From assembly GCA_905178155.1 (NCBI GenBank), contig CAJINV010000017.1, positions 426,722 to 490,721 on the forward strand: a DNA stretch of 64,000 nt. Reading direction: 5' to 3'. Positions 20,313 through 36,024 of the stretch are shown here, piece by piece; position 1 is the stretch's first letter, and every line of letters begins with the position of its first letter. This DNA is from Amoebophrya sp. A120 (lineage: Eukaryota > Sar > Dinophyceae > Syndiniales > Amoebophryaceae). The notes beneath the pieces are model-generated. The model worked only from the letters and a program-made list of their open reading frames with translations. It did not search any database and had not been told where the DNA came from. The position numbers were made by a program, and so were the translations under genes.

Positions 20313-21205
20313 GCGGGTCTATTTACAATTACAGTGCAGCTTCATCTTTTGGCGCCTTCGATTTTTTCCATTTTTTTTTTGATGTCAGGATGAGAAATTT
20401 TGGATTTTTCACATTTGAGGTTTTTCATCGATGGCACACTCTTGCTTTTTTTGCCTCGACAAGTGCAGCAACTTGTTGATGTGAGTCGTGTACACTAGAT
20501 TCAGATTTACAAAATCGGTCTTCAACAATTTTTAGAGGTGTTTTATTCGATACCACTTGTAAGAAAACCAAAACAAACATGAAATTGCGCTTCTTCGAAC
20601 TACTCCGCATGAGTTCCGGGAAGTACTAGAATAAGTCAGCACAGGACCAGGGACACGGACAGCGAACGTGCATGATTGCACCAATGGCGGAGGTACCGCA
20701 TTGGGATTGGCTAGAAGAACAAGTGCGGTGCAAGCGAGTACAGTAGACTTGAAATTGTCTACAGCATATCCTCGGTCAGTATTGTATCGCTCAGTATGTG
20801 ATCGAGCTTGTAAAGAAGTTGTAGGAAAGATTAACTTTTTTGGAAAAAAAAGTATTCGCATCGCTGCGTACAGCGCGGAGTAGTACTACCGCGGGGGTAT
20901 GCTTTTTCTAGAAGTGAAGAGGCGACTGGGTCCTTGCTTCGACGTTTTCCCTTCTGCAGGAGCACTCCTTCTCGTCGTCACGATTCACATTCATCTTCGG
21001 GTGATTATCGTCTTTGATGAAGGAGTGAATAAGATCTCAACTTCCGGCGCAGCTTCCAGTTCCACACTAAACATACATCAACAAACTCTTCCTTCGACCG
21101 ATGAAGAACGGACAGGGAAAAAAGATCCGAAGTCCGAGAGAAGGAGACAAAAAAGGTCAATTGTCGAATATAAAAAGATAAGTCCCGCCGCGAAGGACAA
21201 GGATC
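20313..21205. other. Intergenic, no gene seen
   Basis: Spacer after the cathepsin gene. A frame from 20899 runs into the next gene in a different frame (to 21507) and is not supported. Confidence 0.5.
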
Positions 21206-24200
21206 ATGATGTCGCAGTCCGTGTCTTCGTTTTGTTTTCGGTCGCTGGCGTTTCGCACAAATTTGTTGTTTTCTCTCTTCACGGGCTTGGGACCCCCTTC
21301 TTCATCTTCGGACTACTATACAACTCCGATCACGACTTCGAAGAAGAAGGCAGCCTCCTTCCATCCTCGGCAAGGCTTTCAGATCTTTGCAGCGGCATTG
21401 TCCACTCAGACCACCCGATCCAGTGCCGCGCAACAACCTCGAAGGAGGCCGACGAACCGGCACAATACGCCCATTCGGCCGACGAGACGGCCGTCAGTCA
21501 CAAGTAGCGTGACCGCGGAGTCGGAACAGGACATCGGGACCGACAATGAGCATTACCACCAGCGAGCGCGAGGGCAGCAGCAGCACAGAGCCGCTGCTCC
21601 GGTCGCGATGTCCTCAGGGGCTGCGTATGACTTCCGCAGTTCCAGTAAGGACAGCAATCGGGGCGGAAGTGGTCGTCGTGCAGGGTCGCTTGTTGGAGGT
21701 GGAAGCAAGAACACAGTAGATGAAACGCCTGCATCTTCACGAGGGACAACCACCACTGCAGGGGTAGTAACGGCATCAAGTGCGAGACAAGGAAAGCAAG
21801 GAAACTCGTCCTCCGCTGCGTCCGCCGCGATCACAAGAACAGCGGGCACAACTACTACAGCCAACTCAGCATTTACCCCTGCCTCGCAGCCAAAAAGGAC
21901 ATCACGTGGACTTCGAGACCACGGTCAGGAGAGCGACACTGGTGGTGAACCGATCCGACCTACACCCAGCACGACGATCCCGGTATTGTCCGCGACCGCG
22001 ATTCGGAAACGGTGCTCCCCCGGTTTCTACTCGGTCAGCTTTGATCCGGAGCTGACCAAATACGCCACCATGACGGCCGACAAGAAAGTTCTGCAGACCA
22101 AAATGGGCTTTCTCTTTGTCCTTTCCGATTTGCTAGAGAACAATCAGGAGTGGCTGGTTGCCGATTTAACGCTGAGCAAGCTCCGGCGCTGCAGGTGCCG
22201 CGAGAATAAATTGGTGCTGCATTTCGAGCAAAACAACGCCCTGTTGGTGGAGAAAATCGTGCCAGAGCTGACCACGAAGAAGCAGATGACAGAGATCGCT
22301 CCTGGAACGGGGATATTTAGCTTCGCGGAACATCAAGTAGCCGGTGGATTTGACGGGACAAGTGGTGCAAACCCGACAGGCTTGTTGCCACCGCCACCGA
22401 GTAGCGACTCTACCTCTCACCACAACGAGGGGTCGACGTTGCTGCACCAGACCCGGAGCTTCGTTTTCGGCGGCGTGGAGATCTCGAAATCGCAGAACAG
22501 CACGTTGCAGCGGATGTTGACATCTTCAAACAATAACTCCAACAATCTGCTCGCCGTTTCAACCGGCTCCTCCGCCTCGGCGGTGGCTGGGGGGCCGGCG
22601 GGAAGCGGTTCGGGCGCGGGTGCACCACCACAGAAAATCACATTGGAGCCAGCGGAAGAAAACACAGAAGGAGCAAGGGTGAAAAATGATGCGGGAACGG
22701 AAATAGAGCTAGAGCCGCAGTTGCGCGAGAAGCAGCAAGGAGTCGTTCTCGCCGTGCAAGATTCCGAAGAATTCAAGGACTACATTCACCAACGCCGGGA
22801 CCTGGCCTGGAGCCACGCCGAGCCCGTGAAGAAACTATGACAGTGCACAACTCCCCCTCCCCCTCATTTGTCATGCAAAATACCCAATCCACCCATTGCT
22901 TCTGAGCACTGTTTGCATGACAAGTTCTGGTAGCCCAAATAGCACTACACTCCAGTGCAAATTTGTCACGCAAAACCGGCATCCTTTTCCTTGCTGATGC
23001 CTGTATTGCTGTTCATGCTATACAAATGAGGGGGAGGGGGAGTTGTGCACTGTCATAGAAACGGAACAAAGTCGTGAAACCGAACCAGGACCTCTCGTTT
23101 CTGCTGGAAAACGTAGCGGCACCGCCAAAGCGGTACATGCGGTCCAGGGGAGGTGGTGCCGGCCACGCGAAGAAATTTGTGGAGCTGAATAACCGGCCAG
23201 GTGCAAGTTTTTGTGGTGTGATGTACACTACAGCTTCGGCATGTTGAGAAATCATCATCCACACTTTTTTTTTTTGAGACGATAAAAAATGTTCTCACAC
23301 ACACTCTCACCACATGCAATGTCGTGGACAGTGTGTTACTAGGCGCATGATGCTGCCCAAAGAAGTACGTACAGATGAACTACGGACGCAGAGGAAATCT
23401 AGAAAACAAATCATTATTTAATCTGCAGGCTCCACTCTCGAGGCGGGCGTGTACATGAGCCCGATCAACCCGAAGGTCGGTCTGGTTCTGGACAAGCACC
23501 GAACCACAGGCCAGTTTTCCGAGGTGTCCCCGAGCGTTCTGAAGGACAAGGTGAAAATCCCGAAGCTCGGTGTGAACCTGTTCAAGAGCAAAATGCGAAA
23601 CGTGAAAACCGCGGCGAATGACGAGGAAACGAAGCGGCAAACGTCGATGCTGCTGCACGGAGTGGAGGTACAATTCTCGCACAGCCTAGACGCGCCGACA
23701 GAAGGAGACGGTGGAGTTGCAGGGCAGAAATCTCTGACCACGCTAGTACCCGCGCCAGCATTACCTTTCTCAACTTCTGCGTGTCCTGCACCTCCGGGGG
23801 CTCGTGTGGAACGACTGGTCCAACCTCTGGCCGCTCAGGTCCTGGACGCCAGCCCGGAAGTGATGTACAACTGCATGAAGTCGCTCGAGCTCTCCATGGA
23901 GATGTTTGACCTCTTCCAAGACGAGGAGTTGGAAGACGAGGAATTGTGCGAAGACGAAATGAAAGACCACGAAGTGACGCACGAAGGAGACCAGGACCCG
24001 GACCGGGAAGACCTCGATCTGTTGAACTCGGAAAACGAAGGGGCAGCTGGTACTAGGTCTAGGAACTGCACGACGATGAAAAGATCAACACGGGTTAACA
24101 GCCGAAAACCGACCGCCGAATTTGTTCACCAAGAGGTCCGAACCCCGCCCGCCGCCGCGATGCTGTCGATGAGTAACTCGCAGGTGAGTCTGCAGCAACT

Positions 24201-27200
24201 GCACCAGTCGGGCTTGAGCTACACCACCGCCGACGAGGCTGCTGAGCAAGCATTGGAGCGGAAAAACGAGCCCTGGCGGGACTTGTTTCACGAGGAGGTC
24301 GCGTTGCGCTTCTTTCGCGATTTCTCCCTGGAATTCTTCGGGCACGAGGGAGAGAAAAACGGGAAAAGCATGGCGGGCATTTACCAGAAGGACGAGATTG
24401 TGACAACCGTGCGGCGGGAGGGAAACACCGATGCGAAACTGCCCCTGACGGTTTTGAGTGCCATCAAGGCAGCGGGATTGCTGCAGGGATTTGTTGGTAC
24501 TGCAACTTCTACTTCTGCTCCTGGTCACCAGCAGGTGGGGATTGACCACATGATCCAGAGCGCAGCGACGTCCGCAGCTTCCGACAAACCTGCTGGTATT
24601 GACTTTCTGCTCGAGATTACGAAGGACAAAGATCATGACACCGCGACAGAAGAAGTCAACGCCAACAGCCACAAAGATTACGAAGATCTTGCGGAGAAGA
24701 GACAGAAAGCAAGAAAGAAATTTGGGACGAAGGTAGGGATATTCCTGGAGAAGCATTTCGACTTCAAAAACTTGCTGTCCGACGCAAATCCTACACATCA
24801 AGCTGCAGGTGCTCCCGGCGTCGAGAACGCGATTTCCCAGTGGTCGTCGCACGACCCTGTCAACAACCCTGGAACAACCGTGACAGATGCGCGTTCTCTA
24901 ACGTCGGTAAATAATAACGGCACCTCCAGCGAAAGCAACATCTTGTTCAAGGTCGGCAATATTAACGTAGGGACGGACCAAGGAGCCGGAGCGTCGGCGA
25001 AATTTGTCGAGTACTCCCCGCAAGCCCAGGCTCCAGCCTTCTTTTCCCGACAAGACTCGTTGGACGACATGCTGCCAATAGCTCGAACGGCTTCCGAGTC
25101 CTCGGCCGCAAGCCATGACGGAAGAGACAACAACTTAGAACCCATCAAGATGTTCCGAGCCGACCGTCCGTTTTCTTCTGTCGACCTCCATTTGATCGCT
25201 CTGGAAGATGCGACGCGACAGACCGCCGCGGTAGACCCCACAGGTTCGTTAATTGGTGGACCGGCTGCACCAACCCTGCAAAACATGGAGTCCATTCCCG
25301 AAGTGGTGAAAAACGGCCAGAACCTGGAAGTGACATCCACTTCCCTTGCGAAAAGCAGCAACGCGGCCGGGAATAATCTCAACATAGTACCAGATCATTC
25401 ATCGGGTACTAATAAACAGCCCCAGCCGCCGGCAATCATCACGGGGGCCAGCAGCCATAGTTTAGGGAATTTGCTGACCCTTTCCTCGGGCTCGACTACC
25501 CCGGCGGGTGGGGCCGCCGCGGGTCAAGCACAACAAGCGCAGATGAACCAGGAGCTAATACCCACGATCTCCCGGTCGACCAGCACAAGGACCACGAACA
25601 CGGTGCAAACCAGCAACATTTTCGATGCGCACCAGATTCTGCACGGGCCCGACACGGCGTTTCTGACGCAGGCCATGAACAGCGAGACCGAGGAGGAGCG
25701 AAAATCGAAATTTGTCCGCGTGCTAATCTCCGACGAGACCGCGTCCATTCAGTCCGAGGAGCCGCCGCCGATCTCCTGGCGGTTGTTTACCTTCCCCGAC
25801 GAGGCGGAGTTCGCGCAGGAGGCGTACGCGCTCGTGCCGCCCGTGAAACAGTTGGTGGAGCTGTTTCGGGGGGAAGTTAGGGCGGCGTTGGAGGAATACG
25901 AAGCGGCCAGCGAGATGATCAGTTTGAGCGCCACTTCGAGCACGGGGGTTGTGACAACTACCGGCTCTACTTCCATCGCGGAGGACAGGAGGAGGGAATT
26001 GCTCAAAACCTTCATCCAGTCGCATTTCGCGGCCAGTGTTGAGCCAACATCTGTTGATAGTGGTACTACCGCAGGAGCTATGAACGACGTAGAGGAGCAG
26101 CAGCGTGGTCGAGAAGATCATCAGGTAGTTGATCCTTTACTACACAACAACATAAAGCGTGACACAGACGGAACGGTGACCAAGAGACCGCTCCCGGTGG
26201 GCCGGGTTTACCAGAAAGACAGCGACTTTCTCGACGACCCAACGGTTTGGGAGACCGCTGCCGCTGCGGATTCCGCAGCGGCTGATGAAGAAGAAGAAAA
26301 TCAGACGAACGAGGAAACGAAAGACGAAAGTGCGAATGCTGCAGCAGCAAAGAAAAGCCACCTGACCATCTTCCTCGAGATCGTGGGCTGGTCGCACAAG
26401 AGCGTCCTTGGCCTCCATCCGACCGCCAGGATCGGCTTCAGTTCGAACCAGCACGGCGGGGGGTCGTTCTCTGGAGGGAACTGCAATTCGTCTCCCGCAG
26501 GGTTATTTAGTAGCGGCATTCCTGGCGGTTCTCCGAAGATGTCTTCAGGCTCGCAATTCATCCCGCAGGAAGCCTCCTCCCCTCTCGGTCCGAAAGGAAG
26601 AGGACCGGACTTCGTGTACTCCGCGGACGACTTTCCATCTTTGCACCACACGGTGATTCACCAACCCGGCAGCAGTCCCAGCGCTTCAGAAGCCACGGCG
26701 ACACCGAACAGCATCACGAACCGACGGGCGTCGAGCGGGCGGCAAACGTCGACCACGACCAACCGGGGCCGGCAGACGAGGCGCCGCCAATCGATCGCGA
26801 GACAGCAGCTGTTGCAGGAGCAAAAACGGTTAGAAGAGCTCAGGAGGAAGCGGGAGCGAGACATCGACGATTTGGTCTTCACACACATTCTGAACCACCC
26901 GCAACTTTCCGCCGCCTACCTGCTGCAACGACAGGCGACTTTCGCGAATTTCGAGGACACGGCCGGGGATTTGCTCTCGCTCTCCCGGTTTTTGGAGCGC
27001 GAGCAAGCGGCGCAGCAGAAGCTGAAGGAGGAGAGAATGCTGCAGAAGACGCTGCAGAAAGTGATGCAGAAACAACAGGCATTGGCGGAGCAAAATTTAA
27101 GTCAGCAGCAGGCGGGACATCAACAACTACACCAGAGCCGGCTCATCTCCAACGAACAAACGACCCGAGAAATTGAACTTTTGGAGACCGAAAACCTACA

Positions 27201-27726
27201 AATCCGGCAGCGACACGAACAGGAGAAAGAGGAGCTGCTGTTCCAGCTCTACTGCATCGGCGGCTTCAGTGGGTTGCTGCTCATCGTGTTCGTTTTGTAT
27301 GTGATTCTGCACCCGCGACCCGAGGATCCGCTGAATGCGCCGGTCTTTATGGATCATGACAGTGAAGAGAGCGACCACGGGCTAACTGGCGGCGACAACA
27401 TGGCGAGCGGGGGTGACCTGAGCTACCAGCGGATCCAGCACATTAAGGACATGATGCGGGACATCACCGATTTAGAAACCGCCTATGAAGAGCAGTTCAT
27501 CGAGGCAGTGAGAAAGACAGAGTCCTCCTCCTCTGTGGGAGCAGGGTTGAGCGCCGAAGTCGTCACGACCTCCAGCATGGGCGGGAATAACGGGAAGCAG
27601 GGAAAGCAATTTACTGAGAAAGCGTTGAACGAACGAGAAGCAGCAGCTCCGGTTGATGTCCAGAATGGAGGGTCATCCTCTTCGTCTTCTTCTTCTTCTT
27701 CTTCTTCTTCTTCTTCTGCGAAGTAA
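21206..27726 (+). CDS. Large unknown protein with C-terminal membrane segment (3 exons)
   Basis: Exons 21206-22835, 23063-23200 and 23429-27726 give 2021 residues. Intron 1 is a TIR element; intron 2 is GT-AG (donor GTGCAAGT, acceptor CTGCAG). An early folded block (FYSVSFDPELTKYATM through WLVADLTLSKLRRCRC) and a second one in exon 3 (GVYMSPINPKVGLVLD, WRDLFHEEVALRFFRDFSLEFF) sit among long Ser/Thr/Ala-rich linkers. Near the C-terminus a coiled coil rich in Gln and Glu (ERMLQKTLQKVMQKQQALAEQN) precedes one clear transmembrane helix (GGFSGLLLIVFVLYVIL). The last residues are a poly-Ser run coded by a TCT/TCC microsatellite. I do not recognise the family; a GRAM/VASt-type lipid-transfer protein was considered but not supported. 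It is probably a single-pass, tail-anchored-like membrane protein. Confidence 0.75.
22836..23062 (+). mobile_element. Introner-like element with perfect 36-bp inverted repeats
   Basis: Inverted repeats 22836-22871 and 23022-23057 are identical over 36 bp (outer end TATGACAGTGCACAACTCCC, with CCCCCTCCCCCTC inside). The direct repeat GAAAC flanks it (22831-22835 and 23058-23062). Precise loss joins VKK to RNKVVKPNQ in frame. No GT-AG placement exists. Confidence 0.93.
27665..27720 (+). repeat. TCT/TCC microsatellite coding poly-Ser
   Basis: A run of TCx codons, mostly TCT, codes about 18 Ser residues just before the stop of the large unknown protein. Confidence 0.85.
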
Positions 27727-29329
27727 GGTTTGTTGGGAGGCTTTTTCGCACTTAAGTAATCATCCGGCCCAGTAGTGTCCGCCCCCACGTCGCCGTGATC
27801 ATTCTGCGAAACAGACACGACCATTTCGACTGATGCTATTAGTTACTATGCCTACTGAACCACAACCAGCTTTCCACCCTCGCTATGCTCCTGGTTTAAA
27901 AAGAACGACACTTTTTACATTAATTTTGCAGTATGTGCTAGCGTCGCTCTCCTTCTCCGCGTCGCCGGTACAGTAATAGATGACGGCTTCAATATCGCGT
28001 ACAGTAGATGAAAATAAGAGCCACGCTAATATCATTCTGTGCCAGCTTGTGACACGCCTGTACCATAATTACTAATATTCAATGTACTTCTACTACTTAC
28101 GCACAAACAATATAAAATCAAATTTTGCCAGACCAGTTACAGACAGGCGAGTTCGCTGTTCTTGTAGGCTGCTTGCAACGAGGTGAACAAATGTCCAAGC
28201 AGAAGAGAGCAGCGTTTCTGCCTGAATGCCATTCATATGGTACAGCCGATCTCTTCTGGAAAACTGCTCCCGGCATTTGACAAGTAGCAGTCACGGGAAC
28301 TCGACGCTCCTGCAGCTCTATAAGGTATATTTTGCTTCCGCATGCCGCCAGAAGAAACACTTTTTGTTGAGGTAAACAGCCGTTTGCAAACTTTCGTTTC
28401 TTTTTTGCCCGACCACTTAGAATACAGAACTTTCCAACTCTCTTTATGCAGGTGAATGATCGACCACGACTGTGCTAATGATTTTCAAGACTTTCACTTT
28501 CATCTCATGCCTTCTAGAAATCAACAACCGCACGGCCCTCTTCATCTTCTTAAAATGTAAAAGCTACGTCGCCTTTTCTCGAGTAAAATGCCAGCACGAT
28601 ACGTCGACACTTTGCGTCGCAACGATAGACAAATCAAATCAACATCATGAACTGGGTCATCATGCTGAAGCATCGATTTTCGCTCTTATGGTGGCTGATT
28701 TGAGAACAAGAGTAATGTGAAAATATTTTTTTTGACTGTCAAACGAACCCGCTTTCATGAATGTTTCTTCGAGATACGGTCGTCCGATGAATGAAGTTTG
28801 CAAAAGGAAAAGGACAATGTTGAATGAAGCAATTTCTAAGTATGTCTCTGCAACACGCACCAAATTTTTCGAATGTCATGTTTATAGAGACAATACGAAT
28901 ACAGATATTGATATCATTATCAATAAGGCGTCAAGAGGTTTGTTCCGCGCGTGTTGTCGACTCCCACGTGGTCTGCTGGTTTTTGTCAGTAAGAGACCAC
29001 AAGTGTTCGAAGCGGACGAAGTGATCATCTTTCTCTTTGCTTCTCTCCTCTCAACACCGTGGCGAGTAGCAACGCTGTCGCTGCTTTCTTATTGAACGCA
29101 GCGCATCGCCGTTGGCGCAAGTGGTCTTGTCGTGTTGTAGGAGCGGGCTCTCGTCCACTATTTGCAACTTAACGAACTCATCCGGCTTGCTCTCTGTCTT
29201 CAAAAGCATATGCCTTGCTAATTACATGCGTCGTTGCCAGAAGCAGAACAACCAGCACGGGGAAGGTACGGATGAAATTAGGAAGTTAGTAGTTGAAGGA
29301 AAAAAACTAATATTTTTCATCATTCAAAT
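27727..29329. other. 1.6-kb intergenic region, no gene seen
   Basis: AT-rich spacer. Only short frames on both strands, none with a recognisable motif. The Rab11 5' region is at its right end. Confidence 0.5.
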
Positions 29330-30371
<1,042 letters not shown>

Positions 30372-30905
30372 GTAATAGGGCTGCAGCGTCGTAGATCGAT
30401 ATTATACCTACACTGATGTTGGAGATCAGCATGGGCAGATTTTTTGAATTTCACTGTATCGGATTTATTGTCAGGAAAAATGAATATTGCAGCCCTCACC
30501 GCGCCGGCAACGAAGATGTGTCTCATGAGGCGGTACCAAAAATAAACCCTCTGCAGTGCTTTTTTCGTTTTTCGTGTTTTCCAGTCGACCTCGGCGTGGT
30601 CCTTGTTTACTATGGATTCGACAAGGAGAGCATGTAGGAGCGGCGCACACACCTGCCGTGCGACTTTTGCGAAGGTCGAGGTGGGAGATTATGGCGGACG
30701 TTGACATGAATGAGCGAAAACTGATACCGAGGGACAAGCTTCATCGTCTTCTACATGTTCTCGGCACGCATTACCCTTTCCTATTCCTTCATTGATGAAG
30801 CGGGGGAACTTCCTCGAAGTAGGAGTAGTTGTAACGCATTCAAATTCCTTTGCCCCCCCCCCCCCCGATCTTCAAAACCTTTTACTGCCTCGTCTAAGAG
30901 TCAAA
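30372..30905. other. Intergenic with a poly-C tract
   Basis: Spacer between Rab11 and the Cys-rich gene. A run of 14 C at 30853-30866 lies 40 bp before the ATG at 30906; it may mark a 5' UTR. No gene seen. Confidence 0.6.
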
Positions 30906-32666
30906 ATGAACCCTGACGACCGCAATCCAGTTCCTTTTTCCGCCCCGGTCGGCAATCCCAATCCGCATTTTGAGGTGGAGCTGAAAGTGCCTTCAGATGA
31001 GGTGGTGGAGCAGAACAACAGCTCAGGCGGACGTCCCGTAGTACCTCCAGCTCTGACTGATGACATCAACCAACTCGCTTTATTCGGTGGAGCAGCACCC
31101 CTCTCTACTTCTGGTCAGATGTTACAGTCAAGCGCCAGCACGCCGGTGGTCTATATTCAAGATCCGAAGAACCCCGACAAGCCTCCCATGGCATTCAAAG
31201 TGCAGGTGACACAAAGGGCGGGACAGCACGGCGGGGCCACGACCCCGTCCAGCGGGTCGAATTTTTCCTCCCCGATGATCCCCCCTCTACTACGGAATGG
31301 CACGTCGAAGCTCGGCGCACTCAGTACGAGAACAATGGACGGCCTCTTTGCGCCCATGCAGCAAACCATAGTGCCTGTCCTGGTGCAGCAGCCGGGAGCT
31401 TCGGAACAAAATGGCAATCAGTTTGCACCGAATTATTCCGGTTCCGGCGGCGGGGGTGGGCCTATCTTGCAACCACCACCAATGGAAAGCATTGCCGGCG
31501 CCAACACAACGGGGGCAACAGCTGCGTCAGGGATTTACGGAGCGTCTACTTACCAAGGTCCAAAAACCGTGAACGTCCACATCAACAAGAGATACAGAAG
31601 ACAGGAAACGTTCAAACAAACACTACTGCAATCCACGCCGGAAGAAGAAGCAACAGACGCCAACGCTCTTTCCTGCAAAGACAAACTGTGCGGCTGCTGC
31701 TGGCTCGTGTTTGTTTCACCCTTTTACCTGCTCAGCTACACGCTCGCGTTTGCATTCGGGCTGATCGCGCTGCCAATCACTTTCGCGTACAGTCTGTGTT
31801 GTATGAGCGCAGCGCAGAAACAGAAGCACAGTCGGGAGCGGCTCGAGAAGAAGCTGCTGAAAGAGCAAGAACGGGCTCGGCGGCAGAGGCTGCACGACGA
31901 AAGACAGAGGCAGCAGCGCGGAACTGACTCGACGTACCACTACCAGGCGCACAACCAGTGCGACCTGTGCTGTCTCTACTGCGACTGCGGGCGGAACTGC
32001 AATTACTGCTTCGGCGCTACCAACGAGTGCGAGTTTTGCCGTCAGTGTTGCTTCTGCTGCTACCAAAACCACCCGACCAGCTATTTGGTGGACGACCGGG
32101 ATTTAGGAAAGAATGCGGCCGACGTGGTTGTCAACCTGTCAGCAGTCGCACCTCCGGGCGAACAGCTGGCAACGACCGGCGCTGAAGATGTCGGCTTCTT
32201 GGCGCCTACAGTGATATTAAACGTCGGTGACAATGTTGGAGCAGGAGTGAGTGCTACCGCAGACTCCGCCAACCAAGGGCTGCACTTCATTGGGGAGCAG
32301 GCGCAAACCGCTTCGGGGGAAGTGATAGGGAACATCACGAGTGTTGGGGACTTACCCGGGGCAGAACTCGCAGCTGACGCGTTCCAAGGCGTCGCGAACA
32401 TTGTCATGGAAGGCGGGCAGATTGTTGGCGTGGTGTTCGAATCTGCGGGGGAACTCCTCCAACCCGCCAAGGTGTGCGATGCGTTCTGCGGCCAGGTGAG
32501 CGACTGCTGCCAGTCGTTTCAAAACTGTGTAGACCAGTGCAGTGGGGTGGAGTGCTCCTGTTGCTGCGACGGCGAGCAGTTCTGTCAATGTTGCTGCCTC
32601 TGCAACGAGTGCGCCTGCAATTGCGACTGCGGAAATTGTGACTGCCCCGCACGCGATTGTTGCTGA
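30906..32666 (+). CDS. Cys-rich membrane-associated hypothetical protein
   Basis: A single-exon protein of 586 residues from the ATG at 30906 (the frame is open further upstream to an ATG at 30792, but that stretch looks like UTR). Residues 1-240 are Pro/Ser/Gly-rich. A hydrophobic hairpin follows (CGCCWLVFVSPFYLLSYTLAFAFGLIALPITFAYSLCC), probably one or two membrane passes, then a basic helix (RERLEKKLLKEQERARRQR). Next comes a dense Cys block (CDLCCLYCDCGRNCNYCFG, ECEFCRQCCFCCY), an Ala/Gly/Val-rich central stretch of amphipathic repeats (AGVSATADSANQGLHF, AADAFQGVANIV), and a second Cys block to the end (CSCCCDGEQFCQCCCLC, CACNCDCGNCDC). The cysteines could bind metal, be palmitoylated or form disulfides. 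No family is recognised. Confidence 0.75.
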   Translation: MNPDDRNPVPFSAPVGNPNPHFEVELKVPSDEVVEQNNSSGGRPVVPPALTDDINQLALFGGAAPLSTSGQMLQSSASTPVVYIQDPKNPDKPPMAFKVQVTQRAGQHGGATTPSSGSNFSSPMIPPLLRNGTSKLGALSTRTMDGLFAPMQQTIVPVLVQQPGASEQNGNQFAPNYSGSGGGGGPILQPPPMESIAGANTTGATAASGIYGASTYQGPKTVNVHINKRYRRQETFKQTLLQSTPEEEATDANALSCKDKLCGCCWLVFVSPFYLLSYTLAFAFGLIALPITFAYSLCCMSAAQKQKHSRERLEKKLLKEQERARRQRLHDERQRQQRGTDSTYHYQAHNQCDLCCLYCDCGRNCNYCFGATNECEFCRQCCFCCYQNHPTSYLVDDRDLGKNAADVVVNLSAVAPPGEQLATTGAEDVGFLAPTVILNVGDNVGAGVSATADSANQGLHFIGEQAQTASGEVIGNITSVGDLPGAELAADAFQGVANIVMEGGQIVGVVFESAGELLQPAKVCDAFCGQVSDCCQSFQNCVDQCSGVECSCCCDGEQFCQCCCLCNECACNCDCGNCDCPARDCC

Positions 32667-33625
32667 TAGAAAGACTTTTTGGCACCTGTGTACCATTGTG
32701 GATGCTCTGTATGTTGAAACGCATTCCGAACTCTGTTTGAAGAAGGCATGTCGTGACTGACAAGATAAAATGAAAAGCTTTTATTCTTTGCACCAAAAGT
32801 AGGTTTCTCGTTCTCCATGACCCCGCTCAGCTAGACAACTTGATGCAAGTAGGCTACTTATCCTTTACTAGTAGCTACGCCTTCTTCCACACAGTGTGTT
32901 CGTGCAAAATATTACATGACGGAAAAGGCGCCCTGCGTGCCATCACCAGATTCGGCCACAGCTTTTGCTATTGATGCTCGAGATCGAGACACGAACACGA
33001 TTTTTTGTGACAGGCGGCGCAGTTTTTTTATTTGCGCTTTATCACAAAACGGCTTCTCTCTCGCCGTTTCCAAAGTTGTTTCGGTTCCGCTTGATCATCA
33101 AACAACGAACAAACTTACAGGACCATGATACCCACTCCATTGGTAAGCCCCAACCCTGTCAAGGACCATTATCATTCTTGTTCCCTATTGCCCTACACAG
33201 AAGTCGTAATTTATCGATTCACTTATTACAAGTAAACCGAAACGCGGATCTAAGTTCTATCTGTCTGAGTCTGACGTGTCCATCATCTTTTTTTCTCTTT
33301 TTGCGCGGAGTTTTTTTTTGCCCCACCCGTGTTTCGTTTCTTTTCGGTTCATTGGCTCTCGTGTTGTTTTGATTGTAGAAAGTATTTGAATCAACATGAG
33401 GTTGAGGACAACCGACAACGACATCGAATTTCAAAAATAAAGAGGATCAAATTCTACATCTATGCACTTGACCACGCCCGTATCAAAAATTTGTACGATT
33501 CCTATATGGCGGCCCGATATTTCACTATTCCGATAATATAGCTCTGGACCAAGACCTATTGTCCTTGTGGTCCAACAGCCCTTGAGAAAAAAGACCCATC
33601 ATCTTCGTGTAGAAGCAACAAGAAG
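32667..33625. other. Intergenic, no gene seen
   Basis: AT-rich spacer ahead of the DEAD-box helicase gene, with T-rich runs near 33290-33320. No supported frame. Confidence 0.5.

Positions 33626-36024
<2,399 letters not shown>

Noticed and set aside
20899-21507. 202-residue frame upstream of the large unknown gene
   Set aside because: Out of frame with and overlapping the longer frame from 21206; it ends without a partner exon.
21206-27726. GRAM/VASt lipid-transfer identity for the large protein
   Set aside because: Only the C-terminal membrane helix fits; no GRAM or VASt motif could be pointed to.
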